Shown piece after piece: positions 36,743 through 47,588 of a DNA stretch of 64,000 nucleotides. Position numbers and translations under genes: made by a program. A model generated the notes under the pieces. That model searched no databases, was not told where the DNA came from, and saw only the letters and a program-made list of their open reading frames with translations. The DNA is from Solilutibacter silvestris (GTDB lineage: Bacteria > Pseudomonadota > Gammaproteobacteria > Xanthomonadales > Xanthomonadaceae), in NCBI RefSeq assembly GCF_002895945.1, contig NZ_NPZB01000002.1:930001-994000 (forward strand), written 5' to 3'. The first letter of the stretch is position 1. Each line of letters starts with the position of its first letter.

Positions 36743-37633
36743 CTAGAACCAGATGCGGAACCCCGCCACGAAACGCGCCTGCCCGCTACGCTTATCCGCC
36801 TGCCGGCGAAAATCGGCGGTGTGCCCGAATGACTGTTCGCGGGTGACGCCGATGTACGGCGCGAATTGTCGGGTGAATTCGTAGCGCATGCGCAATCCGG
36901 CTTCGGCGGTGCTCAAACCCGAACCAATGCCGCGCAGGCGATCATCCTTGCCGTAGGCGTTCACCTCGACCAACGGTTGCAGGATCAGGCGATTGGTCAG
37001 CAACAATTCGTATTCGGCTTCGAAACGCGCTGCGGTCTGTCCGCGTTGACCGACGTATGCCGTCGCCTCTATCTCGAACTTCTGCGGCGCCAGTCCGCGC
37101 ACGCCGAAAGCGGCGAAACTCTGGCCAGCGCCGGGACTGGAATCATGGCGGACACCGGCCACTGCATTCCACCATGGCAACACGCTGCGGCCATAGAGCA
37201 CTTCCGTGCTGGCTGCTTGAGTATGGCTGGAGACGCGCTCGCCTTCACTGCGCAGCCATACGCGATTGAGATCGGTGCCGATCCAGCCCTTCCCTTCCCA
37301 GGCCACACCCCTGCCCGGCTTGTCATTCCAGGTTTCCAGACGGTTGAGCAACAGATAACTGTGTACCGCGTTGTCCATCATGTCGTGACCGCCATGTGGC
37401 GGTGTTGCAGCAGCGCGGTCGGCATCGGTCAAGGGTGGAATCGGCATCGTGGAAGGCACCGGTGTCTTTTTCGTTACATCTTTCTTGTGCGTCGCATGGT
37501 CGTCCGCAGGCGTCGACATCTGCGAGTGGTCCATGCCCTGCATTTGGGAATGATCCATGGATTGTGCGCCCGCATGCGTTGCCACAAATGCAACGCCAAC
37601 CACCGCAAACAGGTACGTCTTCGCCACCACCAT
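36743..37633 (-). CDS. copB: Copper resistance outer-membrane protein CopB
   Basis: A 296-residue protein with a signal peptide (TYLFAVVGVAFVATHAGAQS). A Met/His-rich copper-binding stretch follows (MDHSQMQGMDHSQMSTPADDHATH), then the CopB outer-membrane barrel. The barrel region shows the conserved WNDKPGRGVAWEGKGWIGTDLNRVWLRSEGE, EVLYGRSVLPWWNAVAGVRHD and a C-terminal aromatic strand FVAGFRIWF. It binds or exports excess copper at the outer membrane. Its ATG overlaps the copA stop as TGATG, so the two are coupled, the usual copAB order. Confidence 0.92.
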   Translation of the reverse strand: MVVAKTYLFAVVGVAFVATHAGAQSMDHSQMQGMDHSQMSTPADDHATHKKDVTKKTPVPSTMPIPPLTDADRAAATPPHGGHDMMDNAVHSYLLLNRLETWNDKPGRGVAWEGKGWIGTDLNRVWLRSEGERVSSHTQAASTEVLYGRSVLPWWNAVAGVRHDSSPGAGQSFAAFGVRGLAPQKFEIEATAYVGQRGQTAARFEAEYELLLTNRLILQPLVEVNAYGKDDRLRGIGSGLSTAEAGLRMRYEFTRQFAPYIGVTREQSFGHTADFRRQADKRSGQARFVAGFRIWF

Positions 37634-39414
37634 CACTCTCCTACCCGCACGGTGCGCATCATTCCCGCTTCCATGTGGTACAGCAGGTGACAGTGATAGG
37701 CCCAGCCGCCAAGCGCGTCGGCACGCACGCGATAGCTGCGACGCGTTCCCGGTGGCATGTCGATGGTGTGCTTGCGCACCATGAAGTTCCCATGTTCGTC
37801 TTCGAGATCGCTCCACATGCCGTGCAGGTGGATCGGATGCGTCATCATGGTGTCGTTGACCAGCACGATACGCACGCGCTCGCCGTAGGTGAGCTTCAGT
37901 GGCGCGGCATCGGAGAACTTCTGGCCGTTGAACGACCATGCGAATTTTTCCATGTGGCCGGTCAGATGCAGCTCGACTTCGCGACCGGGATTGCGACCGT
38001 CGGGGTCGTCGAAAGCACTGCGCAACATCGAATAACTCAGCACCTTGCGGCCGTTGTCGCGCAGGCCGATGCCGGGATCATCGAGTTTCGGCGACGGTGT
38101 CATCGCCAGCATGTCCACCAGTGGATTGCCGTGTTCGCTGACCGGGTGCGATTGCATGTCGCCCGAACCGTGGCCCATGTCCATGCCGGGCATCGCGGAC
38201 ATGTCGTTGCCGGAATGTTCCATGCCCTGCATCGATCCCATGTCGTGACCCATCGCCATGTCGGACATGGTCAACAACGGTCGCGGATCGATGGCAGGAA
38301 TCGGCGCGCGCAATCCTTCGCGCACCGCGAGCGTGCCGCTGATGTATCCGGTACGCCCGAGATCCTGCGCGAACAAGGTATACGCGTCCTGCCCCGACGG
38401 TTCAACGATCACGTCATAGGTTTCCGCCGGCGCGATGCGGAATTCATCGACCGTCACTGCATGCACGTACTGGCCATCGGCTGCGACCACGGTCATCTTC
38501 AGCCCCGGAATGCGCAGGTCGAAATGCGTCATCGATGATCCGTTGATCACGCGCAGCCGCACTTTTTCACCCGGCTTGAACAGTCCCGTCCAGTTGCCGA
38601 GCGACGTGGTGCCGTTCATCAGATAGGTATAGGTATTGGCATTGACGTCAGAGAGATCGCTCGGCGACATGCGCATGCCGCCCCACATCCTGCGATCCGC
38701 CAGCGTCGCCGACAGCCCGTTCCTCCGTGCATCACGGATGAAATTGCCGGCCGTGCGCTGATAGCGGTTGTCGTACATCGACATCTTCTTCAAGCGCGCG
38801 AACAAATGTTGCGGATCGAGATCGGTCCAATCGCTGAGCAACACCACGTAATCGCGATCGTAATGGAAGGGTTCGGGTTCGATCGGATCGATGATCAGCG
38901 GGCCATACAGTCCGCGCTGTTCCTGGAATCCGGAATGGCTGTGGTACCAGTACGTGCCCGCTTGCCGCACATGGAAGCGATAAAGATAACTTTCCCCGGG
39001 TGCGATGCCGTCGAAACTCATTCCCGGAACGCCATCCATGTTCGCCGGCAGCAGGATGCCGTGCCAATGGATCGATGCTTCATTGCCGTGCATGCCACCG
39101 CGCTGCAAGGTATTGCGCACGCGCAGATTCACGGTGCTGCCTTCCTTCCAGCGCAACAGCGGCGCCGGTAGTGAACCATTGACGGTCACTGCGTTGCGGA
39201 CATGTCCGGTGAAATCGACCGGCGTTTCGCCAATGGACAGATCGAACTCGGTGCCAGACAGGACTTCGGGCTGTCCGGCCGAACGCAGTGCCCAACCCGG
39301 CCTCGGCCATAGCCCGAGCCCCAGCAGCGCTCCGCCAGCGGCGATGCCCTGGACGAAGCGGCGTCGTGCCGGCACCGCCATTTCATCCTGCAACTCATTG
39401 ATTTCAAAAGCCAT
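37633..39414 (-). CDS. copA: Multicopper oxidase CopA (copper resistance)
   Basis: A 593-residue periplasmic multicopper oxidase with a twin-arginine signal (ARRRFVQGIAAGGALLGLGLW). All four copper-binding blocks are visible: SIHWHGILLP, GTYWYHSHSGFQEQ, MTHPIHLHGMWSDLE and the T1-site YHCHLLYHMEAGM. Between domains 2 and 3 lies a Met/His-rich insert (MSDMAMGHDMGSMQGMEHSGNDM and following residues) typical of CopA/PcoA, which binds extra Cu(I). It oxidises Cu(I) to Cu(II). ATG 39414 has GGAG 6 nt upstream; a GTG at 39420 is an alternative. A MerR-type promoter lies upstream. Confidence 0.94.
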   Translation of the reverse strand: MAFEINELQDEMAVPARRRFVQGIAAGGALLGLGLWPRPGWALRSAGQPEVLSGTEFDLSIGETPVDFTGHVRNAVTVNGSLPAPLLRWKEGSTVNLRVRNTLQRGGMHGNEASIHWHGILLPANMDGVPGMSFDGIAPGESYLYRFHVRQAGTYWYHSHSGFQEQRGLYGPLIIDPIEPEPFHYDRDYVVLLSDWTDLDPQHLFARLKKMSMYDNRYQRTAGNFIRDARRNGLSATLADRRMWGGMRMSPSDLSDVNANTYTYLMNGTTSLGNWTGLFKPGEKVRLRVINGSSMTHFDLRIPGLKMTVVAADGQYVHAVTVDEFRIAPAETYDVIVEPSGQDAYTLFAQDLGRTGYISGTLAVREGLRAPIPAIDPRPLLTMSDMAMGHDMGSMQGMEHSGNDMSAMPGMDMGHGSGDMQSHPVSEHGNPLVDMLAMTPSPKLDDPGIGLRDNGRKVLSYSMLRSAFDDPDGRNPGREVELHLTGHMEKFAWSFNGQKFSDAAPLKLTYGERVRIVLVNDTMMTHPIHLHGMWSDLEDEHGNFMVRKHTIDMPPGTRRSYRVRADALGGWAYHCHLLYHMEAGMMRTVRVGE

Positions 39415-39476
39415 TACCACTCCAGACTGCGACTATCCGGGCGCATGTCGTCTGCCCGGCCATCTTCCAAGTCTCG

Positions 39477-39507
39477 ACTCTAAAGTCTGGAGCGACTCCA
39501 AGGTCAA
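39477..39507 (-). promoter_or_regulatory. MerR/CueR-type promoter of copAB
   Basis: On the minus strand the -35 is TTGACC (39507-39502) and the -10 is TAGAGT (39482-39477). They are separated by 19 bp, the lengthened spacer typical of MerR-family activated metal promoters. The spacer holds a dyad (TGGAG-TCG-CTCCA) centred between the elements. This predicts copper-induced expression by a CueR-like activator; no such gene lies in the window. Confidence 0.65.
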
Positions 39508-39560
39508 GGGCGGACGTCCGCACTGTCCGCAACCATGACTTCAGTTGGGTTGACGGGGTA

Positions 39561-39602
39561 TTGACGAGGGCTGATTTGGTGTTATAGTTCAATACAACAC
39601 CA
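39561..39602 (+). promoter_or_regulatory. Promoter and overlapping operator of the gntR-ABC operon
   Basis: TTGACG (39561-39566) and TATAGT (39583-39588) are 16 bp apart, a strong sigma-70 pair. The -10 sits inside a palindrome with perfect 7-bp arms, TGGTGTT (39577-39583) and AACACCA (39596-39602), separated by 12 bp. This layout fits autorepression by the YtrA-type GntR regulator encoded downstream. Confidence 0.7.
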
Positions 39603-39620
39603 GTCAAACAGGACGCCACC

Positions 39621-39845
39621 ATGAACATCGGAGCAACCGCCCGCAGGCATGGCACCACGGCTCTGTTGAGCCTCGCCATCGCCGGGTTCGGCACCGCCAC
39701 CGCGCTGGCCGGTTCGCCGGTCGCACAAGCCGTCGCGCCGGTCGCCGCGGTCAAGGCGCACCCGACCTCGGGCAAGGCCAGCCGAATCGTTCGCATCCGC
39801 CAGGCCCAGGCGGTCCCGTTCTTCGCCTTCCCGCCAAGGATCTGA
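39621..39845 (+). CDS. Small secreted peptide leading the gntR operon
   Basis: A 74-residue frame with a recognisable signal peptide: positive N-terminus, hydrophobic core (LLSLAIAGFGTATALAG), likely cleavage after ALA. The remaining mature part is about 45 residues, Ala/Val-rich then basic (KASRIVRIRQAQAVPFFAFPPRI). It directly follows the promoter/operator and ends 1 nt before gntR, so it is the first cistron of that operon. I do not recognise a family. Translation is plausible from position, spacing and signal peptide, not from homology. Confidence 0.55.
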   Translation: MNIGATARRHGTTALLSLAIAGFGTATALAGSPVAQAVAPVAAVKAHPTSGKASRIVRIRQAQAVPFFAFPPRI

Positions 39846-39846
39846 C

Positions 39847-40218
39847 ATGTCACCCGTGCAATGGGCCGACGGCAGCCCGATTTACCGTCAACTCAAGGAA
39901 AAGGTCATCGCCATGATGCTCGATGGAGTCCTCAAGCCGGGCGATGCCCTGCCCTCCGTGCGCCAAGTCGCCGCGGAATACCAGCTCAACCCGATCACCG
40001 TGTCGCGGGCCTATCAGGAACTCGCCGACGAAGGCATGGTCGAGAAGCGTCGCGGCCTCGGCATGTACGTGACCGACAGCGCCCGCAACCATCTGCGCAA
40101 CAACGAACGCGAGCGCTTCCTCAAGGAAGAATGGCCGCTCATCATCGAGCGCATCCAGCGCCTCGGTTTCGAACCCGCCGAACTGCTCGATCCAACCAAG
40201 AAGTGGAGCGCACCATGA
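39847..40218 (+). CDS. YtrA-type GntR-family repressor
   Basis: A 123-residue protein. The N-terminal winged helix-turn-helix reads SPIYRQLKEKVIAMMLDGVLKPGDALPSVRQVAAEYQLNPITVSRAYQELADEGMVEKRRGLGMYV, a textbook GntR domain. Only a short C-terminal helical tail follows (ERFLKEEWPLIIERIQRLG), as in the small YtrA subfamily. Such regulators repress their own operon encoding an ABC exporter, which matches the downstream genes and the palindrome in the promoter. The stop overlaps the ATPase start as ATGA, so the two proteins are co-produced. Inducers of the family include cell-envelope stress; none is shown here. Confidence 0.92.
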   Translation: MSPVQWADGSPIYRQLKEKVIAMMLDGVLKPGDALPSVRQVAAEYQLNPITVSRAYQELADEGMVEKRRGLGMYVTDSARNHLRNNERERFLKEEWPLIIERIQRLGFEPAELLDPTKKWSAP

Positions 40219-41075
40219 CCGCCGTCATCACCGCACGTGGCCTGCGCAAGGCTTACAAGAACTCACTGGCGCTCGACAACGTCAGTTTCGAGATCCCGGC
40301 CGGCCGCATCGTCGGGTTGATTGGCCCCAACGGCGCCGGCAAGACCACCGCGCTCAAGGCCATCCTCGGACTCATTCCGTATGAAGGATCACTGGACGTC
40401 CTCGGCCGCGATCCGCAGACCCAGCGCGATGCCTTGATGAACGATGTCTGCTTCATCGCCGACGTCGCCGTGCTACCGCGCTGGCTGAAGGTGAAGAACG
40501 CCGCGGAATTCGTCGAAGGCGTGCATCCGCGCTTCGACCGCAGCCGCTTCGAACGCTTCATCGCCCCCACCCAGTTGAAGCCGGAGATGCGCGTCGGCCA
40601 GATGTCCAAGGGCATGATCGTGCAGCTGCACCTTGCCTTGGTGATGGCGATCGATGCACGCCTGCTGGTGCTGGACGAGCCGACGCTCGGCCTCGACATC
40701 CTCTATCGCCGCGAGTTCTACCAGCGCCTGCTGGAGGACTATTTCGACGAAGGCAAGACGATCATCGTCACCACCCACCAGGTCGAGGAGATCGAACACA
40801 TCCTCACCGACGTGATGTTCATCCAGAACGGCAAGCTGGTGCTCAACGCGCCAATGGAAGAGATCGGCCAGCGCTTCACCGAAGTGCTGGTGAATCCCGA
40901 CCGCCTCGACGCCGCCCGCGCACTCAAACCGATCAGCGAACGCGCGATGCCGTTCGGCAAGTCCATCCTGCTATTCGATGGCGTGCCACAAGTACAGCTC
41001 GCCGCGCTTGGCGAAACCCGCAACCCGGGCATCGCCGACCTGTTCGTCGCCACCATGAAGGGGACCTACGCATGA
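40215..41075 (+). CDS. ABC exporter ATPase of the GntR operon
   Basis: A 286-residue ABC ATPase. It has Walker A GPNGAGKTTALKAILG, the signature region RVGQMSKGMIVQLHLALVMAI (a relaxed QMSKGM form common in this drug/peptide exporter class), Walker B LLVLDEPTLGLDI, and switch His in IIVTTHQVEEIEHIL. The C-terminal 60 residues match the accessory domain of YtrB/CcmA-like ATPases. It overlaps the gntR stop (ATGA) and the permease start (ATGA), so three genes are tightly coupled. It powers the membrane protein encoded next. Confidence 0.9.
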   Translation: MTAVITARGLRKAYKNSLALDNVSFEIPAGRIVGLIGPNGAGKTTALKAILGLIPYEGSLDVLGRDPQTQRDALMNDVCFIADVAVLPRWLKVKNAAEFVEGVHPRFDRSRFERFIAPTQLKPEMRVGQMSKGMIVQLHLALVMAIDARLLVLDEPTLGLDILYRREFYQRLLEDYFDEGKTIIVTTHQVEEIEHILTDVMFIQNGKLVLNAPMEEIGQRFTEVLVNPDRLDAARALKPISERAMPFGKSILLFDGVPQVQLAALGETRNPGIADLFVATMKGTYA

Positions 41076-42136
41076 ACGCCGTCGCCGACAACGCGAACGC
41101 AATCGCACGCACCACGCCACATCCCACGCACCGCATGAAGACATTGCTGAAGCGCGAATTCTGGGAACACAAGGGCAGCTTCCTGTGGGCACCGATCATC
41201 ACCAGCGTCATCTTCCTGGTGTTCACCATCATCGGCAGCAGCGCCGGCCAGTTCGCCTTCCACAAGTTCCAGTCGGAATCGTCATCGTGGGTCGTCCATA
41301 TCGGCAACCAGGACGTGCCTGCCAACAGCGACAGCGTGCGCCAGGCATTGGCCAACGCATCGCCAACAGATCTCGCGCAGATGCACGATGCGGTCAACGG
41401 CGTGTTGATGGTGGCCGGTGTGTGGCCGCTGATGGTGCTCGGCTTCGTGGTCTTCTTCTACTTCCTGAGTGCCTTGTTCGATGAGCGCAAGGATCGCAGC
41501 GTGCTGTTCTGGAAGTCGATGCCGGTGTCCGACAGTGAAACCGTGCTGTCGAAGGTACTGTCCGGCCTGGTCGTCGCGCCGCTGATCGCGATCGCGGTAT
41601 CGCTGGTGACGATGCTGGCCTTCGCCCTGATCATCAGCGTGTTCATGCTCGGCAACGGCCTGCCGCTGGCGTTGCTGTGGTCCAACCTCGATCCGCTGAT
41701 GATCATCGGACAGATGCTGCTGCTGGTGCCGCTGTATGCACTGTGGGCGCTGCCGACTGCGGGCTGGTTGCTGCTGTGCTCGGCCTGGTCGCGCCGGGTG
41801 CCCTTCCTGTGGGCTGTGGGCCTGCCGCTGCTGACCGGTGCGCTGGTGTCGTGGGCGGTGATGTTGAACGGCATGTACCGCGATACGCCTGTGCTGAGCA
41901 TGATGTGGAAGCACGACATCGTCCGCTTGCTGACCGGCACCTTCCCCGGCGCGCATCTGATCGGGTTGTCGGAAGCGGCGATTCATCGCCATGGTCCCGA
42001 AAACCTGCACGATGGGCTGCGCTACATCAATGGACTGGACACCTGGACCACTCCCGCCCTGTGGATCGGCGCAGTCATCGGCATCGTCATGATCTTCGGC
42101 GCCATCCGCCTGCGCCGCTGGCGCACCGAAGCCTGA
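41072..42136 (+). CDS. ABC exporter permease of the GntR operon
   Basis: A 354-residue membrane protein with six to seven hydrophobic helices (for example SFLWAPIITSVIFLVFTIIG, VWPLMVLGFVVFFYFLSALF, LIAIAVSLVTMLAFALIISVFML, MLLLVPLYALWALPTAGWLLL). The region FDERKDRSVLFWKSMPVSDSETVLSKVLSGL is the conserved cytoplasmic loop of ABC-2-type permeases of the YtrC class. It pairs with the preceding ATPase. Substrate unknown; related systems are linked to cell-wall-active compounds. The lipoprotein gene follows after 31 nt. Confidence 0.88.
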   Translation: MNAVADNANAIARTTPHPTHRMKTLLKREFWEHKGSFLWAPIITSVIFLVFTIIGSSAGQFAFHKFQSESSSWVVHIGNQDVPANSDSVRQALANASPTDLAQMHDAVNGVLMVAGVWPLMVLGFVVFFYFLSALFDERKDRSVLFWKSMPVSDSETVLSKVLSGLVVAPLIAIAVSLVTMLAFALIISVFMLGNGLPLALLWSNLDPLMIIGQMLLLVPLYALWALPTAGWLLLCSAWSRRVPFLWAVGLPLLTGALVSWAVMLNGMYRDTPVLSMMWKHDIVRLLTGTFPGAHLIGLSEAAIHRHGPENLHDGLRYINGLDTWTTPALWIGAVIGIVMIFGAIRLRRWRTEA

Positions 42137-42167
42137 GCCCGCAAGATCACCTGATTCGGAGAACACC

Positions 42168-43757
42168 ATGAGTCGCATTTTCAAACTGGTTTCACTGACG
42201 CTTGCCACTGCTTTGATCGGGTGCTCGCCGTCACCGCAATCTTCGGCAACGCCCGCCGCGCCCGCCGATGCGCCGCAAACGGCCCTAGGCCAGGCCGCGA
42301 AGCGCGGCATCGATGAAGCACGCAGCAAGCTGGAAACCGAGAACATCAAGCTCGGCCAGGGCAACGGCATCCGCATCAATGGCAGCAAGACCGCGGCCAA
42401 CCAGCCGCCGGCGGAAATCACTCCGAAGGGCGATTTCATCGTTGACGGCAAGAACATCGCGGTGGATGCCAACCAGCGCGCATTGCTGCTGGATTACCGC
42501 AAGCACGTGATCGAGATCGCCGGCATTGGCATGACGATCGGCGCCAAGGGTGCGGATATCGCCGGCACGGCGGTCAACGAAGCGCTGGCCAGCATCTTCA
42601 CCGGCAAGACCGACCAGATCGAAAAGCGCGTGAATGCACAGGCGGAAACGCTGAAGGCGGATGCACAACAGATCTGCACCGCGCTACCGGCGATGCGCAT
42701 GACCCAGGACAAGCTCGCGGCGGTGCTGCCGGCGTTCAAGCCCTATGCCACGATGACGCAGGACGATATCGATAATTGCAACAAGGACAAGGGGGATCGT
42801 GTCGTCACCCGTGGTGCATCCTCCGGCCCCAACGCGGATTCGGATTCCGACTCGGATTCCGGTTCCGCTGCGGCGGCGGCCGCGGCCGCAATGCCTGTTC
42901 CACCCGTGCCGCCGGTTCCGCCCGTTCCCCCGGTCCCCCCGGTGGCGCCGAAGCACGATTTTGCCAACATGGCCTGCGCGTTCCAGCGTCCGATCAATCT
43001 CGCGCTCGATACCCGTGGCATCCGCACGGTACGTTTCGATCTGCAGAGTGATGACCTGACGGCGGATGCCGTCGCCGGCGGTGCCACTGTCGGTGGTCGC
43101 GCCTGTGCCTCATCGCAGTCGTCACTGGATTCCATGAAGGTGGAACAGCAGCGCAACGGCGACACCCTGGTGGTGCGCGCCTGGCATACCGACGGCTTCA
43201 CCGGCCGCTCCAACATCAGCATCGGCCCGATCCGCATGAGCCGCTACAGCATGATGCAACTGCAGGCCAAGGTGCCCGACAACGTGACGGTCGAAGTGAC
43301 TGCCAAGTCCGGCGACGTGATCGTGCGCAATGCGATGCGCACCAGCCTCGATCTCGGCTCCGGTGATGGCCAGTTGCTGGGCGTGCGCGGCGATGCCTTC
43401 GCCAAGTTGGGATCGGGTGACCTGATCATCGATGGCGCCCGCAACCTGCACGTCCTCGGCATCGGTTCCGGCGACTTGACGGTGCAGAACGTCTCCGGCC
43501 CGGTTCGCATCGACACCATGGGTTCCGGTGATGCGAAAATCCACACCAGCGGGTCGGTCGATGTCGGCACCGTCGGCTCGGGTGACATCACGCTTGGCGG
43601 CATCCGCGGCAACGTCCATGTCGGCACCGTCGGTTCCGGCGACGTCAACGTCGATGGCGTGCAGGGCGACCTGCGCGTGGATTCGATGGGATCTGGTGAC
43701 GTCAATCAGAAGAACGTCAGCGGCAAGGTCACGGTGCCGAAGAAACACGACGATTGA
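42168..43757 (+). CDS. DUF2884 lipoprotein with proline linker and GSGD repeats
   Basis: A 529-residue exported protein. The signal peptide ends in a lipobox (ALIGCSPSP). Residues about 35-205 resemble the YggN/DUF2884 family (GNGIRINGSKTAANQPPAEITPKGDFIVDGKNIAV, LLLDYRKHVIEIAGIG). A low-complexity linker follows: Asp/Ser repeats, a poly-Ala run, then five Val-Pro-Pro units. The C-terminal part is a DUF4097/DUF2807-like beta-helix with seven GSGD motifs about 20 residues apart (LGSGDLIIDG, IGSGDLTVQN, MGSGDAKIHT, VGSGDITLGG). The two halves are normally separate proteins. It is probably an envelope component served by the neighbouring ABC exporter. Confidence 0.75.
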   Translation: MSRIFKLVSLTLATALIGCSPSPQSSATPAAPADAPQTALGQAAKRGIDEARSKLETENIKLGQGNGIRINGSKTAANQPPAEITPKGDFIVDGKNIAVDANQRALLLDYRKHVIEIAGIGMTIGAKGADIAGTAVNEALASIFTGKTDQIEKRVNAQAETLKADAQQICTALPAMRMTQDKLAAVLPAFKPYATMTQDDIDNCNKDKGDRVVTRGASSGPNADSDSDSDSGSAAAAAAAAMPVPPVPPVPPVPPVPPVAPKHDFANMACAFQRPINLALDTRGIRTVRFDLQSDDLTADAVAGGATVGGRACASSQSSLDSMKVEQQRNGDTLVVRAWHTDGFTGRSNISIGPIRMSRYSMMQLQAKVPDNVTVEVTAKSGDVIVRNAMRTSLDLGSGDGQLLGVRGDAFAKLGSGDLIIDGARNLHVLGIGSGDLTVQNVSGPVRIDTMGSGDAKIHTSGSVDVGTVGSGDITLGGIRGNVHVGTVGSGDVNVDGVQGDLRVDSMGSGDVNQKNVSGKVTVPKKHDD

Positions 43758-43900
43758 GAACCTGTCCACGATCCTGCTGCGCTCGCCCTGCGGTCCGCGT
43801 GCGGTGCTCGCAATGCTCACGTATCAGCACATACGCTGCGCTTGCTCCGCTCCGCCACGAACCGCAGGCCTTCGCTCGCGACGGATCGTGAACAGGTTCT
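43757..43900. repeat. 144-bp palindromic repeat element (REP/MITE-like)
   Basis: The ends are inverted repeats: AGAACCTGTCCACGATC at 43757-43773 and GATCGTGAACAGGTTCT at 43884-43900, matching with one mismatch. Inner segments also pair imperfectly (CCTGCGGTCCGCGTGCGG against the complement of CCGCCACGAACCGCAGG), so the whole element can fold into a long stem-loop. It starts on the last base of the lipoprotein stop codon and reaches to 8 bp from the fumC stop. It may act as a bidirectional terminator between these convergent genes. Confidence 0.75.
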
Positions 43901-43907
43901 AGACGCC

Positions 43908-45308
<1,401 letters not shown>

Positions 45309-45359
45309 GGCGCGCTCCGGCGGGATCGGAAAGCGACGAGGATACGCCCGAGGCGCTAA

Positions 45360-46736
<1,377 letters not shown>

Positions 46737-46779
46737 TCGGCATTGTCATCCCTGGCCACGCTCGGGATGACTCAATGAA

Positions 46780-46808
46780 GAAAGGGCCGCGTGATGCGGC
46801 CCTTTTTG
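46780..46808. terminator. Bidirectional intrinsic terminator between purB and gst
   Basis: AAAGGGCCGC (46781-46790), loop GTGAT, then GCGGCCCTTT form a perfect 10-bp stem. A T-run follows on the plus strand and the AAGAAA before the stem gives one on the minus strand, so it serves both convergent genes. Confidence 0.92.
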
Positions 46809-46814
46809 TCGGAA

Positions 46815-47441
46815 TCAGGCTTTGACCTGCCCCGACGTGATCAACCCTTCTGCCAGCATCGCCTTCTGCACCGCCGGGCGTTCCGCCACGCGCTTCTGGA
46901 ACGCTTCCAATGCAGTGAACGCCGACAGATCGACATGCACGGCCTTGGCCCAACGGGTGACCGTGAACAGATAGGCATCGGCGACGGTGAAATGGTCGCC
47001 CATCAGCCACGGCTGCTTGGCCAGGATCGCTTCGAGCAAGGCGTAACGCTTCTGCAGATAGGCCTTGCGTTCCACGACCGTCGCATCCGGCGTGGCCGGA
47101 TTGAACAACGGGCTGTAACTCTTGTGGAGCTCGGTGGAAATGTAGTTGAGCATCGACTGCAACTGGTAGCGCGCCCAGGTGCCATTGGCCGGCGCGAGGC
47201 CACTCTCCGGCTTGAGGTCGGCGAGGTACTGGTCGATCGCCGGACCTTCACTCAGCACGTCGCCACTGTCGAGTTCGATGGCCGGCACGGAGCCCTTGGG
47301 ATTGATGGCGAAGTAATCGCGACCATCGGCGGTCTTCTTTTCCTTGAGATCAACCTTTTCGAGCGCCAGATCGATGCCGGCTTCGCTGGCGACGATGTGG
47401 GGAGCGAGCGAGCAGGCGCCGGGGGAGTAATAGAGCTTCAT
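46815..47441 (-). CDS. gstA: Beta-class glutathione S-transferase
   Basis: A 208-residue cytosolic enzyme conjugating glutathione to electrophiles. The N-terminal thioredoxin-like domain starts KLYYSPGACSLAPHIVASEAG, with Cys10 characteristic of bacterial beta-class GSTs. The cis-Pro and GSH-binding loop are in NPKGSVPAIELDSGDVLSEGPAIDQYL. The C-terminal helical domain has GDHFTVADAYLFTVTRWAKAV, with the N-capping box. It is divergent from an HxlR-family gene whose intergenic palindromes probably control it. Confidence 0.93.
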   Translation of the reverse strand: MKLYYSPGACSLAPHIVASEAGIDLALEKVDLKEKKTADGRDYFAINPKGSVPAIELDSGDVLSEGPAIDQYLADLKPESGLAPANGTWARYQLQSMLNYISTELHKSYSPLFNPATPDATVVERKAYLQKRYALLEAILAKQPWLMGDHFTVADAYLFTVTRWAKAVHVDLSAFTALEAFQKRVAERPAVQKAMLAEGLITSGQVKA

Positions 47442-47512
47442 GCGTTCTTCCTGTCTTGGGGGGAGAATCGGCGGGCGAAATCCCTGCCGTTGCCGTTATC
47501 CTAAACCTGCAT

Positions 47513-47574
47513 GGTTACTGTTTGATACCAGATATCCAAGAGTTACCGTAGAATGTGGTATCCCCGAAGTAACC
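47513..47574. promoter_or_regulatory. Inverted-repeat operator between gst and the HxlR gene
   Basis: Two copies of a composite site face each other: GGTTACT-GTTT-GATACC (47513-47529) and its near reverse complement GGTATC-CCCGA-AGTAACC (47557-47574), centres about 44 bp apart. A degenerate third half-site (AGTTACC) lies between. This matches paired binding sites of a dimeric HxlR-type regulator at a divergent promoter. Confidence 0.55.
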
Positions 47575-47588
47575 AGTGACTCTCCGCC

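Noticed and set aside
39404-39853. Minus-strand 149-codon frame over the copA/gntR intergenic region
   Set aside because: It covers two promoters and the small peptide gene in antisense and shows no family resemblance.
42905-42945. Short tandem DNA repeat in the DUF2884 lipoprotein gene
   Set aside because: It encodes the Val-Pro-Pro linker in frame; not a separate repeat element or CRISPR.
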